Shown: positions 25,511 to 37,273, counted from the first letter of the stretch. The stretch is DNA of 64,000 nucleotides from Nipponacmea schrenckii (GCA_030562195.1 JAUJPP010000002.1:1364001-1428000); one strand, 5' to 3'. The notes: generated by a model from the sequence alone, not told the origin. Numbers and translations: made by a program.

Positions 25511-26364
25511 CAATATTAATTTTCGGTCACTCGTATGTGAGTAATAGACAAAATACACAATCTAACCCCTTTAATTTCTTGATAGTTTGGGAATATTTCC
25601 ATTTAAACACAACGAGTCATCTTAAAATCAACTATAACAAAGAGAAACCTACTTTTCGCCTGACATAAACAGAAAATTGAGCTAAAAATAACTAAGTCTG
25701 TGCCTATGGTAATATCGTTCAAAGGTTTCAATATAAGGCGTAGGTCTAATTTCATAAAAAAAAAAGTTGATAGCACAAAAGGGATACATGATTCTTTCAT
25801 ATCAGACTATTACTAAATTACGATGAAAGGTATTCTGTCATCAAGATTTTGACTTGTCTTTATTGTTTACAATAGTGTCTTTAAAATCTAATTTCTAGCT
25901 TCTAGAATTAAAGAAACCAAAGAGGTAACCTACAGTAATTTTGTCGGCCATATTGAATCTCTCGCAATAAATTTCGCTTTATTCAGATACCAAATACAAC
26001 TAGCCTATAAAGCTGATCATGCTTTGTTTTTTCCCCCCAATTTTTCCACTCAACCGGCAATTTGTGTTGAATTTCCACGTGATTTCGGGTTTCACTGTCA
26101 TGTAGACGCAGATCAAACTTTGTTTCCAACTATATTAGACATACATGTAATTAGTTCTTTTTCTTATATAGGGATACAATCTTTAGTCGCAGTTGATATG
26201 CAAAGAGTTAAGAAGTTAGCCATCTTCATGGAAATCGGGTACCATTTAGTAATATGATTATGCCTGCAGGAAGTCGTGCCTTTGTGTTTATCAATAAAAT
26301 GATAATCCCGTACCTAAATATTACAAATTGTTATTATTAATTAATTAACTTATTCAAAGAATAA

Positions 26365-26862
26365 TAGGTCTTAAAATGAAAATAAAATTTAAAGCTCTAT
26401 TCATTAAGTAAATATACCCGGTGCCAAAAATGGCATGAAAATTAAAGTAAGTATCCAAAAAACTATGTAATTATCCATAAAGATGCATTTGATTATTGAA
26501 AGAAGCTTGATAAATTGATTGAATGTTCTGTTACTTTATAAGACCAGGTAAGTTCATTGATGAAATTTGAAAATTTTAAATTTGGTCAATTAGAGCTTTA
26601 TCCATCAGTAAATATACCTGCTGCCATAAATGACATACATTTAAAAAAAAAAACCAAAAAACTAAGTATTATGCATAAAGATGCATTTGAGTATTAAAAA
26701 ACGCTTAATAAATTGATTGAGCGTTTATTAAAAATGACTTAGTTGTGTGAGGTTTCCAGATTTCCGGGATTCTGATATACTTTATGACACCATCATAAGT
26801 TCACTGATGAATATATTCTCATATTGACCATTCTTAAGAAGTAAGACGCAGTATCCCTTTAG
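26365..26862. mobile_element. Palindromic MITE family, composite copy
   Basis: Two left halves of the TTAAAGGGATA family follow one another. The CCTGCTGCCATAAA landmark and the AAGATGCATTTGA landmark each occur twice, and the stretch ends in CAGTATCCCTTTAG. It looks like a nested or recombined pair of copies. No gene is present. Confidence 0.65.
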
Positions 26863-27069
26863 TATAGAGATGTTAACAAACCGGTTAAACAGTTTCTAGA
26901 CCAAGCCTACTCAAGAGAATTTCCTGAAGCACCACTTCGGTCAAAATAATGAGCAAGAAGCGCCAATTATCGATTCATTTTGAAGGATTAAGGGGAGCTG
27001 AAAAACAGAGGCGTTTCTATGAATTTTAAGGGGGGGGGGTCTTGCAAGGCGAGGCACCAGAAAGACGTC

Positions 27070-27640
27070 ATAGTTGGCTACAAGCAGAAATCTGTTATAC
27101 CTCTACCTGTTGTGTACAGATTGTTTTTATTTGAATTGTCATTTAAGTTCTTATTTTTGGAATATGTAATCTTCTGCTTATAGACATGGGGTAATCTCTC
27201 TTGGAGACTCTGACAACGGGCATGAACTATCTTGTTTGCTTTATTATTGGTCGTATTGAACGGAACGACAAAGGGTGCGTATCCAATGGGCCTTTCTATA
27301 GATTGTCGGAATTTGGTTGTTTCATCTTCCGGCATGTCGATTTCTATGCGTTCAATTGGGGTTAGGGTAAGATCGTCAGGTGAATGGTCGTCAAGATTGA
27401 AATCATTAGAAACAGGCTTATCTCTTTGCAATTTTATATCATATCTGTGAGCATTACAACGAGTGTGTAGATTGTTCTTTGTTTCTCCTACGTATTGTTT
27501 TGGGCATATTATTCATGAAATAAAATATATTTCATTCAGTTTTCACATGTTAGGTGCTCCTGGAACGGGTATCTTTTATTCGAAGAGTTACTTAAACAAT
27601 AGTTAGTTTCTGATATAAAGGGTCATGTTTTGCATCTACT
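27070..27640 (-). pseudogene. GIY-YIG endonuclease fragment of a Penelope-like element
   Basis: Read on the minus strand from about 27510, the frame gives KQYVGETKNNLHTRCNAHRY then DIKLQRDKPVSNDFNLDDHS. This is the YVGET and following helix pattern of the GIY-YIG endonuclease of Penelope-like elements. The later part (to 27078) has PFVVPFNTTNNKANKI. The frame is broken upstream and no RT lies next to it. This copy serves as the empty site for the MITE at 8963-9491. Confidence 0.75.
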
Positions 27641-28879
27641 TGACCTACATGCTGGAGGAATTCACATGAATTAATAAAATGCCCCCAATCTATTGAAACT
27701 TTCCAAAATTATAATTGATTTTGTTGTCGATCTGACAGCTTTTCGACGGATTTTATTTTTCCTACTGCTCAAGATTATGATCGTGTTATTCATCCAAGCT
27801 TTATCTCGGGATCTTATTGTAACAATTTTGTTTGGTATATTATTCTTTGCAATTCTTATTACTTCAAATGGGAATAAAGTTGCTGAGTTGCTGATGTCAA
27901 GCATCCTAGTTTGTACTCCCATTTTCTCGCCTAAAGTCATCGTAATCCGTCTTGTCAAAGTCTCAGACTGTACGTTTAAAAGATGTTGAATTTATACAGG
28001 GCAGTGGTCGCTACATGACGATGCCAAAACAGTCAGATTTGTTAAAATTAGCTCAACAACTGTTCAAGTGCCATTAGAATCAATGCGAGTAGGATCACAT
28101 ATAAGTTGTTGGAAATTGAAAAGGTTTATGACGTCACGGATAAAGGATTTTTGTTTCGAAAATAGGTCCATATTAAAATGTCGAAATATGAAAATAATTT
28201 TTATTTTATAAGATGAAGATGCCAAAGAAATAAAATGGAAAAAAGAATTATTTATTAGGTTATCAGAGTGCGTATGCCTGTAGAAAGTTCCTTTCTGCCT
28301 TTATGAGCTCAAGAGCAGGAGTGATAATTGTTTATCTTTTTTCGAAGACTTATAACATTTAGATGCACAAAAGAGATATTATTTCAATGGTTCTTTGCAA
28401 CATAACCTGAAAGTAAAATTAGAAATTTAGACTAGTATAAAAAAAAACATAACATTATTTATGTAGCTATTATAGCTATATAATAAACATTATGTGAGGG
28501 ATTTATACGTGTGTGTGTTCAAATATTTACAATACATATAACGCTGAGTTTTAGGATCGAGTGTATGCAAATCTTTTTGCATAGGTAATTATAATAGATT
28601 ATTCTAATAAAAACTGAAAACGTAATACAAAAACTTCTAATGAATATAGTATATTTAAAGGAAAGTAATATTCTATATTGTCAAATATATAAAAATTAAG
28701 AAAAGTCTTCTATATAATCAAAAATTTAAAAAGAAGTTTAATATACTTTTATATTATCAAATTATTGAAAGTTATGTCATTTAGAATGAGTAATGGCACT
28801 TCCATATTATTAAGATGAGGAAGGTTATATATGGACTAAAATTTTGGTGACAGATAAGGTATATAGGTAATATTTACTT
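27641..28879. other. Intergenic, no gene seen
   Basis: Overlapping open frames on both strands at 27671-27989 have no recognised domain. The plus one is hydrophobic (LLLKIMIVLFIQAL), but the opposite frame is equally open, so I treat both as chance. The rest is AT-rich. Confidence 0.45.
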
Positions 28880-29985
28880 CACAATATATTTTAACAAGCG
28901 GTTGCCTAGCAAGATACGTCAACTTTAAAATATATTTCCTGTTTTAACACAGGCAGAAACTCTAACATTATTTAGGTCTTATCCAAGTTCTCATTAATAT
29001 AAATGATCACACCAAATATCATTCAAATCAGATGAAAACTAGCCTCTATTGCATTTACTAGCTTCATGTGTTTAGAAAAGTCAAGGGCAATAACTCAAAT
29101 ATATAGTTTATCGAAAAATAGTCAATATTGAACTTGTTCAAGATCTCAATCAATAAAAATAATCACACCAAATTTTATTCAAATATTCATATTTTATTGT
29201 CTATCGCAGTATCAAGTTTATTTCAAAGCGTTTTGACTAAGTCTAGGGAAATAAGTCATAAACTGTTCACCGAAATGTCGTCACTATTAAACTTAACATA
29301 CATCTCAATATAAATGTTTACGCTGATTTTCATTCAAATCAAATGAAAACTGTTGTCTCAAATGTGTTCACAAGTCTTATTTCGACGCGTTTTTGACTAA
29401 GTCAAGGGAAATAACTCAAAAAATGTTTACTGAAAAATCGTCACTATTAAACTTGTCCAAGATCTCATCAATATAAATGATAACACCAAATTTCATTCAA
29501 ATCCAATGGAAATTGTAATCTTTATCGCGTTCACAAGCCAATTTCGGCGCGTTTTGACTAAGTCAAGTGCAATAACTCAAAAACCTTTTATCGAACCTGT
29601 TTCGAACATGTCCGAGATCTCATCAATATAAATGATTACAGCAAGTTTCATTCAAATCAAGTGCAATAACTCATTAACCGTTCATCGAAAAATCGCCAAT
29701 TTCGAACTCGAGATCAATATAAATGATGACACAAAATTTCATTCAAACCAAATGGAAACTGCAATCTCTATTGCGTACCCAGGCCAATTTTGATGCGTTT
29801 TGACTGAGTCAAGTGCTATATCTCAAAAACCGTTCATTGAAAAATCGCCAATTTAGAACTTGTCCGAGATCTCATCAATCTAAATGATCACAGCCAGTTT
29901 CATTCAAAGCCGACGAAAACGTTTATCTCTATCGCATTCACATGCAATTGTGGACGGACGGACATTAAAATGCGGGCGTATAAAA
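28880..29985 (-). mobile_element. Tandem-core element, reverse orientation
   Basis: Five to six units of about 140-150 bases contain ATCTCATCAATATAAATGAT, CACCAAATTTCATTCAAAT and AAGTCAAGTGCAATAACTC. They are followed by GGACGGACGGACATTAAAAT and GCGGGCGTATAAA at the right edge. The unit is the reverse complement of those at 44767-45470 and 46868-47834. The left edge is uncertain. Confidence 0.75.
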
Positions 29986-30210
29986 AGGGTAGTAATGTGA
30001 ACTACACATCTATACATTCAAATAAAGTAGGTAATAATACGGACAACACTTTTAGTAAAACATTTTATTATTACATACTACACTTCTCTGTGCATACAAA
30101 TAAAGTAGGTAATATGGACTTCAATTTTTTATCAACAGATAAAGCAAATACTATAGTTTGCATTTGTATATATTCAGGTAATGTGGGTATTATGGACTTC
30201 ACAATTATAT
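29986..30210. repeat. Short degenerate tandem repeat
   Basis: Three units of about 70-77 bases share ACAAATAAAGTAGGTAATA and TATGGACTTCA. A short plus-strand frame across it is a by-product. Confidence 0.55.
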
Positions 30211-30570
30211 CTAGTTTGTTAGTCTCTGCTATGGAATCTCCTTTGAAGATAGTGGTGCGGGAAAGTCTATGTTTTTGTGACTGACGTTAGCCGTTAATCT
30301 GATTAACGGATCGTGGTTGTTGAGAATTTCAAAGTATTGCCAAAACTGTTCTATAGAGTAAGTCAAAACTATAAAAAGATGGCAATACAAGATGTTCATG
30401 TGGTTGGGGAAGGTTTGTTTGGCTATGGTGATTAATTTCCGAGCTGGGTTGAATGAAGTCTTTGCTAAATTGTCGCGATTAATGAGCCCTACATGCAGAA
30501 TGACCGTAGCTGGTTTGGGATTATAGTGGTAAGATTCAAGGATGGACTGGATGTGATGAATTTTGGGCAC
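30211..30570 (-). pseudogene. SGNH-hydrolase-like fragment joined to a Penelope fragment
   Basis: The minus-strand frame 30570-30229 contains YNPKPATVILHVGLINRDN and KLITIAKQTFPNHMNI. This resembles the SGNH/GDSL esterase-like segment carried by some invertebrate retroelement ORFs (block with HVGxNxR). Its last part, about 30258-30211, instead matches the Penelope sequence at 9997-10045 (FKGDSIAETNK in another frame). The segment is therefore a chimera of two elements. Confidence in the SGNH reading is moderate. Confidence 0.5.
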
Positions 30571-31264
30571 CAGAGTACGAGCGTATTTGAGTGTCTGAAG
30601 CTGTTTCGGTACTTCGGTTGAGGTAATTAAGGTAGATTTCTGTAGAGCGGGTAGATTCCTTGATGATTTGTCCTTGGTTTGGTGTTAAAAGAGTTTGGTA
30701 GCGGTGATTATGGTTGTCGACGGGTTGATTGGTACTGCCTCGATGTGAGGATAATCTGGGTGCGCGACTTGATTTAGTTGGGGAATTCAGGGTGGTTTAT
30801 TGATCTAAATACGCACAGAAGGAAGAAAGATCGGCGAAACCTGGGTCATGTGGTAAAGATTCAGATGGTCGAAGGTATGCTACCTCTTAAAATTACCCCC
30901 CCCCCCCAAACGAAATTTTTAAACGAGTCCAAAAATGAGTCTTTATTCATTTTACTTGGTGTCGAAACTATATAACAGAATCTTTCTAATCCAATAAATG
31001 CAATAAAAGTAATAATCCGTTATAATAAGGACATTTGAAACATGCTTATGAGCGTATTTCGTTTTCAGCCTACATAATTGAATGAATATTTCATATTTAT
31101 ATAGTGACGGTCCCTGTCAAGTCGGACAGATAAATACATACTCTTATACTTATATTCTTATTTACCAAGCTTGAGGCGTAAAATAGTTTGCCCATTCTAA
31201 GGGGTAATATCCCTTTAATATTGTGTATCAAATATGATTTATACAAAAGTATACCACTGTAAAA

Positions 31265-31519
31265 GAAATGAATGGAGTTTTATGTCATTCAACATGTAGT
31301 GTGCAATGCGGGAAATTTTCCAGGACAGCAACATTAGCCTACTGTCTTTGAGATCTTTAACGCGCTGTTTTTTTTTTACCAGCCCCTCCGACCTGCATCA
31401 CTGACAAAGGGAAACTGGGTTGAAAAATCCCAAAGTTCATCCCGACCTATGCCGAGATTGAACCCTGGACCTTCAAGTTAGCGAGCAACCATCTAACTCG
31501 CTGAGCCACCGATGCTCCC
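31265..31519 (-). mobile_element. tRNA-derived SINE with head and tail
   Basis: Read on the minus strand, the element starts GGGAGCATCGGTGGCTCAGC. It has an A-box-like GGCTCAGCGAGTTAGATGG and a B-box-like GGTTCAATCTC at tRNA spacing. Next come GCGCGTTAAAGATC and GTAGGCTAATGTTGCTGTCC, shared with 34381-34660, and it ends in AAAACTCCATTCATTTC. Head, body and tail are all present, though the middle is shortened. It would be transcribed by RNA polymerase III. It is not a functional tRNA gene because the arms do not pair fully. Confidence 0.85.
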
Positions 31520-34179
31520 AAGTATATCATTGTGCTTTCCTGGTTATGACCATAATGGCTGTATGGCAACTCTTGTTTATCCAGAAATTCCAAAGGAACA
31601 AACGATTCTTGTTTTTTTAAAATTCATTTAGTTTTAAAATTTCGATTTTATTTATTTTTTCACCTTTTGGCATTTTTAAAACTCTTTATTACGACTGTAA
31701 TACATAAAGAACTATTTCACAATATATTCGCTAATGTATTTTGTCACATATTGCTATACTTTACAACATTGAGCTCTCTAAAGTGTTATCAATGCAAAAA
31801 ATAATTGCACAAAATAATGTACAACACAAAACGCTATATTTCAACACAATTACCTTGATTATACGTGGATTTCTTTTAAAATGAAAAAATTGAAAATAAA
31901 TAAAAAGCGGGTGGGAAATCGATTGACGCGTTATTTGCCCTTGACTTGACCATTATTTAAAGTACAGATCTGGATGCAGAATCCTCTGTTAATTATGTAT
32001 CTGATAAGTTAAATGATATAAATTATGACACATGAGATCAATTGAAGAGTCAAAATTGGCTGAATGTACAATTAAAAGAAAAATTCGACAAATTGTGGAT
32101 GAGGACAAAATCCCAAAAAACAACTACTTTGTTCTGTATTTTTATTAGCCTTAATTACCCAGCCCAAATTTTCTAGGCTCTGTTCGCTCGTATTAACTTG
32201 TTTCCTCATAGAACTTGACGAGCATTGTCGAAGTCCGAGCCGAATGCTCATAGAATGCGGACAAGTTACATAAAACTGACAGCGACACTGCCAGTTAGTT
32301 GAGGACAATAGTATGGTTTGAAAATGGACAAAATAATGACTTATACAACCCTACTCCCGACTCTAACATGTTTTTATTTACTGTACCAAATCATTATCTA
32401 CATGGTTAACACACAATATACAATATTTTACAATTGGGGTAAAAAATGTCATTTGTATTTCATAAAATTCAAATTGACTTACAGAAATGGGATCAGAATT
32501 TAGAACAGCATAACTTTTACATTGAGCCACTGGGAAAGAAAGTACCCCTCCCCATCCCCAAAAAAAAAAAAGAAAAAAAAAGATCCTATTTAAATCTAAA
32601 GTACTTGTTACTGTTATTTTGAAACGTAAGAAATCAATGGTCATGAGAAAAATGTGATTCATAACTGTTGTTTTTCTTACATAAATTGATCTTGTAAAAT
32701 CCCAAATCAATTAAACTCTAATAGAAACTTGTCTAAATCATACTGCTGCTCTAGAAAAACATTGTACACCTAAGTGTCAGAGAGTCTGCGTTCATTGACG
32801 TCTGCTAATAAACTAATTTAAAGGAAATGATTGGCCTAGTTCCATTTTTTTTTTCTATAGCTGACTAATATAGAAAGCATCGACTTGTTTGCTTCGTTAA
32901 CAATTGAATAAATTGTTTAATATACAATTGTGTTTCTTTTTTGTTTCAGGAAATTTTTATGACCCTATGTTTTATCAATCAAAGTGTTTCATGTAAATCC
33001 GTTCCTGGAAAACGATATACGCAAAGTGGCGCCACAACCACAACTCCCTGTATTGGTAAATCAATACAATCCTTCATTCTCAGTATTCAATATAAAATCA
33101 CTTTCCACCGAAATTATAAAAGGGGTCACGCTTGTAACAATTTACAGACATACGCGATGTAATTCCTTTAAAATCTTAAATAAAATACATAATAGTAGCA
33201 TGTAGGCCTTTAAACATAGAAAATACCAAATAAATAACAAGTCATTGAATACACGAGTGAAAACTAACATTATAAGTTTGCATAATAATACATTTTTGAT
33301 AATGCATTAATACCTTAGTGAGTGTAAAATTCCGAATTTCGAACTGTCTGAATTTTCCGAATTGAATTTAAAAGTATTCCTGTTTGATGTAAAATGTTTT
33401 GAACCTAAAATTGCGCACAACCTATGGTGGGAATTTAGTTTCGATTTTTTTACTCTTTTGTAATCCTATTCGGACAATCGCCGCATATGAACTATGACGT
33501 GGAAAAAACGAGCAGAGTTTAGTTTACAACCATTTTGAAACTCTATATCACCTGAATAAGTCGAATTAGCGAAAAGGCCATACTGTTTTAACAATGCTCT
33601 GCAAATAGTTACGATCTTTTTCAACATTTTCATATTTTCTTATAATATTTTAAATAAAATGAATGAGTGTTCCGTCCTGCTCTTGTAACATATTTCAAAG
33701 TGACGGATTCGCCATCCGTTTCACCAATCGGGAAATTTGTTGGCCAATGTCGTAAAATAATGTTAAGCCTTTAAATGTGATCTGATAAGTTTGTTGAGAA
33801 AAACCTTAATTTAAACTTGGACAAGTTCAGTAGAGGTCGAGCTTCATAATGGATGTGAACTACGTCCATATGTGTTATTTCCATGTAAGAACGTATTTTC
33901 GTATGGTGTCCTTGAAATGGGTTTGATATTTACCTTCTTTGACAATCTGTACTCGGAAGTGCCAGGATAATGAACAAAGTATAAACCAATGAGGCATATA
34001 GCAGCAAATCTAACCCATGTGTTGAATATTAGATAATTAGCCATTAGAAGTGTCGTCAGTTGACTTGTCACAACAAACTAAACTAATGAGCATTCGGTGG
34101 CATTCATTTTATCTCTGGGGTTTTGCCTTACAGTTAGATTCAGGAAACAGCCGACTTGGAATAAATGTCAATTCAAACC
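31520..34179. other. Intergenic, no gene seen
   Basis: AT-rich sequence with several short open frames (for example 32072-32308 minus, 32378-32710 minus, 32941-33205 plus in two frames), none with a recognisable domain or convincing splice sites. A purine-rich A/G tract lies at 32560-32582. Confidence 0.5.
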
Positions 34180-34320
34180 GTTTTCCGTCGAATATTACCT
34201 CTTAGAATGGACATACAAATTTTGAGTCGCAAACTTGGTCAATAAGACTATAAATGCGACTATATATACCTATCAGATGGACTGTCATGATTTTAAAGAA
34301 TAGAATTTCTATATTAGACT
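34180..34320. mobile_element. Palindromic MITE family, fragment
   Basis: It carries TTACCTCTTAGAATGGACAT followed by AAACTTGGTCAATAAGACTA and TATATACCTATCAG, matching the left part of the TTAAAGGGATA family. The right part is missing. Confidence 0.5.
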
Positions 34321-34380
34321 ATATATTCATTAAAAAGCAATTTATTAGATTATAGTCATCATCAGAAGTATCAAATGTTT

Positions 34381-34660
34381 GCTCGCTAATCTAAAAGGGC
34401 AAAAGTCCCGACAAAGGTCGAGATGGACTCAGATTTTTCGACCCGGTTTACTCTTGTCAATAATGCATCTAGAAGGGCTCGCATGGAAAATACGTCTAAT
34501 CGTTCGGGATAAACCGAGGCCATGTGTACGTTAAAGATCCCTCGAAAGTTGGAAATCACAAAAGGAGTAGGCTATTGCCGCTGTCCAAGCAAAATATCCT
34601 CTTTGCATCCTGAATGGCGTTGCCCTCATCACTAGCCCATTAGGTGCAGAAGAGTATAAC
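34381..34660 (+). mobile_element. SINE, 5'-truncated within the tRNA head
   Basis: It opens at GCTCGCTAATCTAAAAGGGC, which aligns with the anticodon/T-arm part of the head in the copy at 31519. It continues through GATTTTTCGACCCGGTTT, AACCGAGGCC, ACGTTAAAGATCCCTCG and TTGCCGCTGTCC, and ends near TTAGGTGCAGAAGAG without the CCATTCATTTC tail. Confidence 0.75.
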
Positions 34661-34750
34661 CAACTGATTCTCTATATTCATGCTAAGTCTTGCAGTAAAG
34701 TCTAGTGAGTTATGGTCCCTTTCAAAATTTTCATACACATTTATAATATC

Positions 34751-35130
34751 TTAAAGGTCTTATTAGAATGAAATTTGAACATTCTAAACTTTGCCAATAA
34801 GAGCTTTACTTATCAGTAAATATACCAGGTGCCATAAATGACTTAAAAAAAGATAAAAAAAAGTAAAAACTAAGTAATTATCCATGAAGATGCATTTGAT
34901 TATTGAAAAACACTAAATAATTCTATTAAGCGTTATCAAAAACGAATTAGTTTTGTGAGTTTTACAGATTTTAAGGTATTCTGTTACCATGAATTTGACC
35001 AATCGTGGCCTGAGAAACGGGAATTGTTGGCTACAGTTATAGTATTCACAGCTCACCGTCAAAATTTAAGCCTTCACTTACATTTTTTATTGTAAATTTA
35101 TGTTTATTCGAGGGCCTATTATCCCTTTAA
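34751..35130. mobile_element. Palindromic MITE, family TTAAAGGGATA, near zinc-finger gene 1
   Basis: It begins TTAAAGGTCTTATTAGAATG, contains AAATATACCAGGTGCCATAA and AAGATGCATTTGATTATTG, and ends TATTATCCCTTTAA. It lies about 330 bases upstream of the start codon of the 602-residue zinc-finger ORF, so it may fall within or beside that gene's promoter. Confidence 0.7.
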
Positions 35131-35464
35131 CCGAACACGTCTGTCTCATGTAACCACCACCATCGTCAAAAACAGCTTTACACACCACGCATGTTTAGAT
35201 ACAACTCCATTTCCGGTTTACGAAAGACCCGAGTTACGCATCAGCGCCCCATGCGGCTTATTATCTTTAGCCATGAGGTGTGAATTGTTCTCAGTTTGGT
35301 CAATAATCTTGAGTCTTAGATGATCACATGACAACAGTTTAATTGCCACCTTGTACTCTTTCAATCACCCGAGTGCTTGTGACTAATTCTTACTTCATTT
35401 TAACAGTATATACCCGGATCAAGATTTATTTATGGGTTAGGACGTCAACAACATACCATCTAAA

Positions 35465-37273
35465 ATGATTCTTGGCGAAAATTCCGACCAATTCTATATT
35501 CGCGATGAACTTGAAAACTTCGTATGTCCAGAATGTGGTTTAAAATTTGTAACTTCCCTTGACGTGGACCTACATCTTCGACAACATACTGGTGAGGACA
35601 TGGGATCATTTGATCACGGCGAAGTTTGTTCTGGAACCACTGAAGTATACACTTGTGTTGAGAGATTAATCTGTTTTGACGAAAGCTCGGTTGAAATATT
35701 GAAGAGTGTCAATCTTCACAAAAATCCAACAGCAATTGAGATTGAAAATGATAGATCAGAGCAGCCTATCGAAGATAATAGAAGATCAGAGAAGCCTATC
35801 GAAGATAAAAGAAGATCAGAGCAGCCTTTCGAAGATAAAAGAAGATCAGAGCAGCCTATCGAAGGTAATAGAGAATCACAGCAGCAGGGAGATGGTAAAA
35901 CAAGATCAGAGAAGCCCGTTAGAAATAATAGAAGATCGAAGCTACAACAGCCCGAAGAGAACCAAAGAACTGTGGAACAGAATATTGAGGATGAAACAAG
36001 TATGATACGGCTCACAGTTAATAAAAAACTGTCTATAGAAGAACCACACAGTGTACTACAGTCTATATATAAAGTTGGTTCCAATGGACCTTCTGAAGAG
36101 ACATCTGACACCACACTCAATGAGCCAGTTGAGAACACATCCAAACTAAGTATTATGCCCACAGAAGCAACTGTAGATGAACCTAATCAAGATGATCCTA
36201 CAAATGATTTACCATTGTTAGAGAAGTTTTCACCACTTAAAAGTAAAAGAGATTCATTTTTAACGATGCCGTATTTAAAACCAATTTTGCCGCTTATTAA
36301 CTATGGCGAAGACACAAGCTCGAAAGAAACCCGGAAGAAGCCGCTGGGATTAGCGAATGGCGCACGTATAGGACAGGTGAAGAAACAAGTGGTTTCGAAA
36401 CACAGAAAAACTCGAGAATATGTTTGTGAATCATTCCATTGTTATAAGACATTTTTTAGTAACACTGGTCTTCAGAAACATATGGTGCAGTTCCACCCGG
36501 GATATGTACCAGTATCTGCAAGGATTCATCAAGCTCCGCGTCAAATATCAAAATTAAACAAACCAAAAACTGTAAAACATGTTCGTTTTTCAGAGAAAAA
36601 TCAAATCCACATAATCGAACCCATATTCTACCTCCCTCACAGTGTGAAGAATGGCAAGTACGTATGTCTAAAATGCAAGGGTGTGTTCGATGATACATTC
36701 GACCTGAGACATCACTTAAACAAATTCAAAAACAAACTTCACTGTGATAAAATTAAACGATTGAAAAAGAAAGGGAAAGGAAAGTCTACAGTGAAAGTGA
36801 AAGTTAATGTGCAGGAAAATGCAGGAAGTGATCAAACGAAATCTGAGGCTTTGTATGTTGCCTGTGAACCTATATTGGAATCGAAGCTTCAGGAAATGGA
36901 TAAGAACAAATGCTCATCAGGTACAACTGATAAAGCAGCGGATATTCCAAATTATGAAGATTCTGAACCTTTTCTAACTAAATGTATGAATTCAGACGTA
37001 AACTCCGACAATGGTAAACAATCATTTGCTTGTTTTAAGTGTTCAAAAATCTTTTTCTATAAAAAGAATCTGATGAATCACCTTAAGGCTCATAAAGACG
37101 TTGAATATCCCTGTGAGTTTTGTCGAAGGACATTTACTTCAGAGAGATATTTGAACGAACACGAAAACAATGACCACAAGAAAGAATTCCTATGTTCCAT
37201 TTGCGATACTAAGTTTATTTACAAAAACTCTTTCAGAAAACATATGAAAAAACACAATGAATCCCCACCCTAA
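35465..37273 (+). CDS. C2H2 zinc-finger protein 1 (602 residues, single coding exon)
   Basis: Probable nuclear DNA-binding protein. Fingers lie at about residues 19-41 (CPEC...HLRQH), 319-344 (a wide C-x4-C variant), 399-427 (atypical, long spacing to the last His), 521-543, 548-571 and 575-597. The last three form a tandem C-terminal array, the likely DNA-reading unit. Residues 97-136 are four 10-residue repeats, RSEQPIEDNR and variants. The region 425-445 is strongly basic and could serve in nuclear import. The ATG at 35465 is the first after an in-frame TAG at 35438-35440. A TATA-like word lies at about 35406, and AATAAA at about 37465 fits a 3' end near 37.48 kb. I cannot assign an orthologue or target. 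An antisense 148-residue frame and a +1 frame over the repeat are by-products. Confidence 0.85.
   Translation: MILGENSDQFYIRDELENFVCPECGLKFVTSLDVDLHLRQHTGEDMGSFDHGEVCSGTTEVYTCVERLICFDESSVEILKSVNLHKNPTAIEIENDRSEQPIEDNRRSEKPIEDKRRSEQPFEDKRRSEQPIEGNRESQQQGDGKTRSEKPVRNNRRSKLQQPEENQRTVEQNIEDETSMIRLTVNKKLSIEEPHSVLQSIYKVGSNGPSEETSDTTLNEPVENTSKLSIMPTEATVDEPNQDDPTNDLPLLEKFSPLKSKRDSFLTMPYLKPILPLINYGEDTSSKETRKKPLGLANGARIGQVKKQVVSKHRKTREYVCESFHCYKTFFSNTGLQKHMVQFHPGYVPVSARIHQAPRQISKLNKPKTVKHVRFSEKNQIHIIEPIFYLPHSVKNGKYVCLKCKGVFDDTFDLRHHLNKFKNKLHCDKIKRLKKKGKGKSTVKVKVNVQENAGSDQTKSEALYVACEPILESKLQEMDKNKCSSGTTDKAADIPNYEDSEPFLTKCMNSDVNSDNGKQSFACFKCSKIFFYKKNLMNHLKAHKDVEYPCEFCRRTFTSERYLNEHENNDHKKEFLCSICDTKFIYKNSFRKHMKKHNESPP
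35753..35872 (+). repeat. 30-base coding tandem repeat in zinc-finger protein 1
   Basis: Four near-identical 30-base units encode RSEQPIEDNR, RSEKPIEDKR, RSEQPFEDKR and RSEQPIEGNR. The units keep frame and have few synonymous changes, which suggests recent expansion. A looser fifth unit (TRSEKPVRNN) follows. Confidence 0.9.

Larger units (their letters stand above)
17849..25996. repeat. Long duplicated block, copy 2
   Basis: Direct-orientation match to 1-5997, longer by about 2.1 kb because of material absent from copy 1. The extra material includes a noisy expanded stretch at about 18850-19600, a 462-base insertion at 20145-20606, and about 2 kb at 23030-25010 that includes a 42-base minisatellite. 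No gene was recognised. The open frames at 23490-24094 on both strands overlap each other and match no family I know. Confidence 0.9.

Noticed and set aside
27671..27989. Hydrophobic plus-strand frame that might be a membrane protein
   Set aside because: The opposite strand is equally open, there is no family match, and it adjoins retroelement debris.
31440..31519. Possible tRNA gene on the minus strand
   Set aside because: A- and B-box-like words are present but the acceptor and other arms do not pair; it is the head of a SINE with body and tail attached.
35706..36162. 99-residue plus and 148-residue minus frames over zinc-finger gene 1
   Set aside because: They are frame-shifted and antisense readings of the 30-base repeat and flanking coding sequence.
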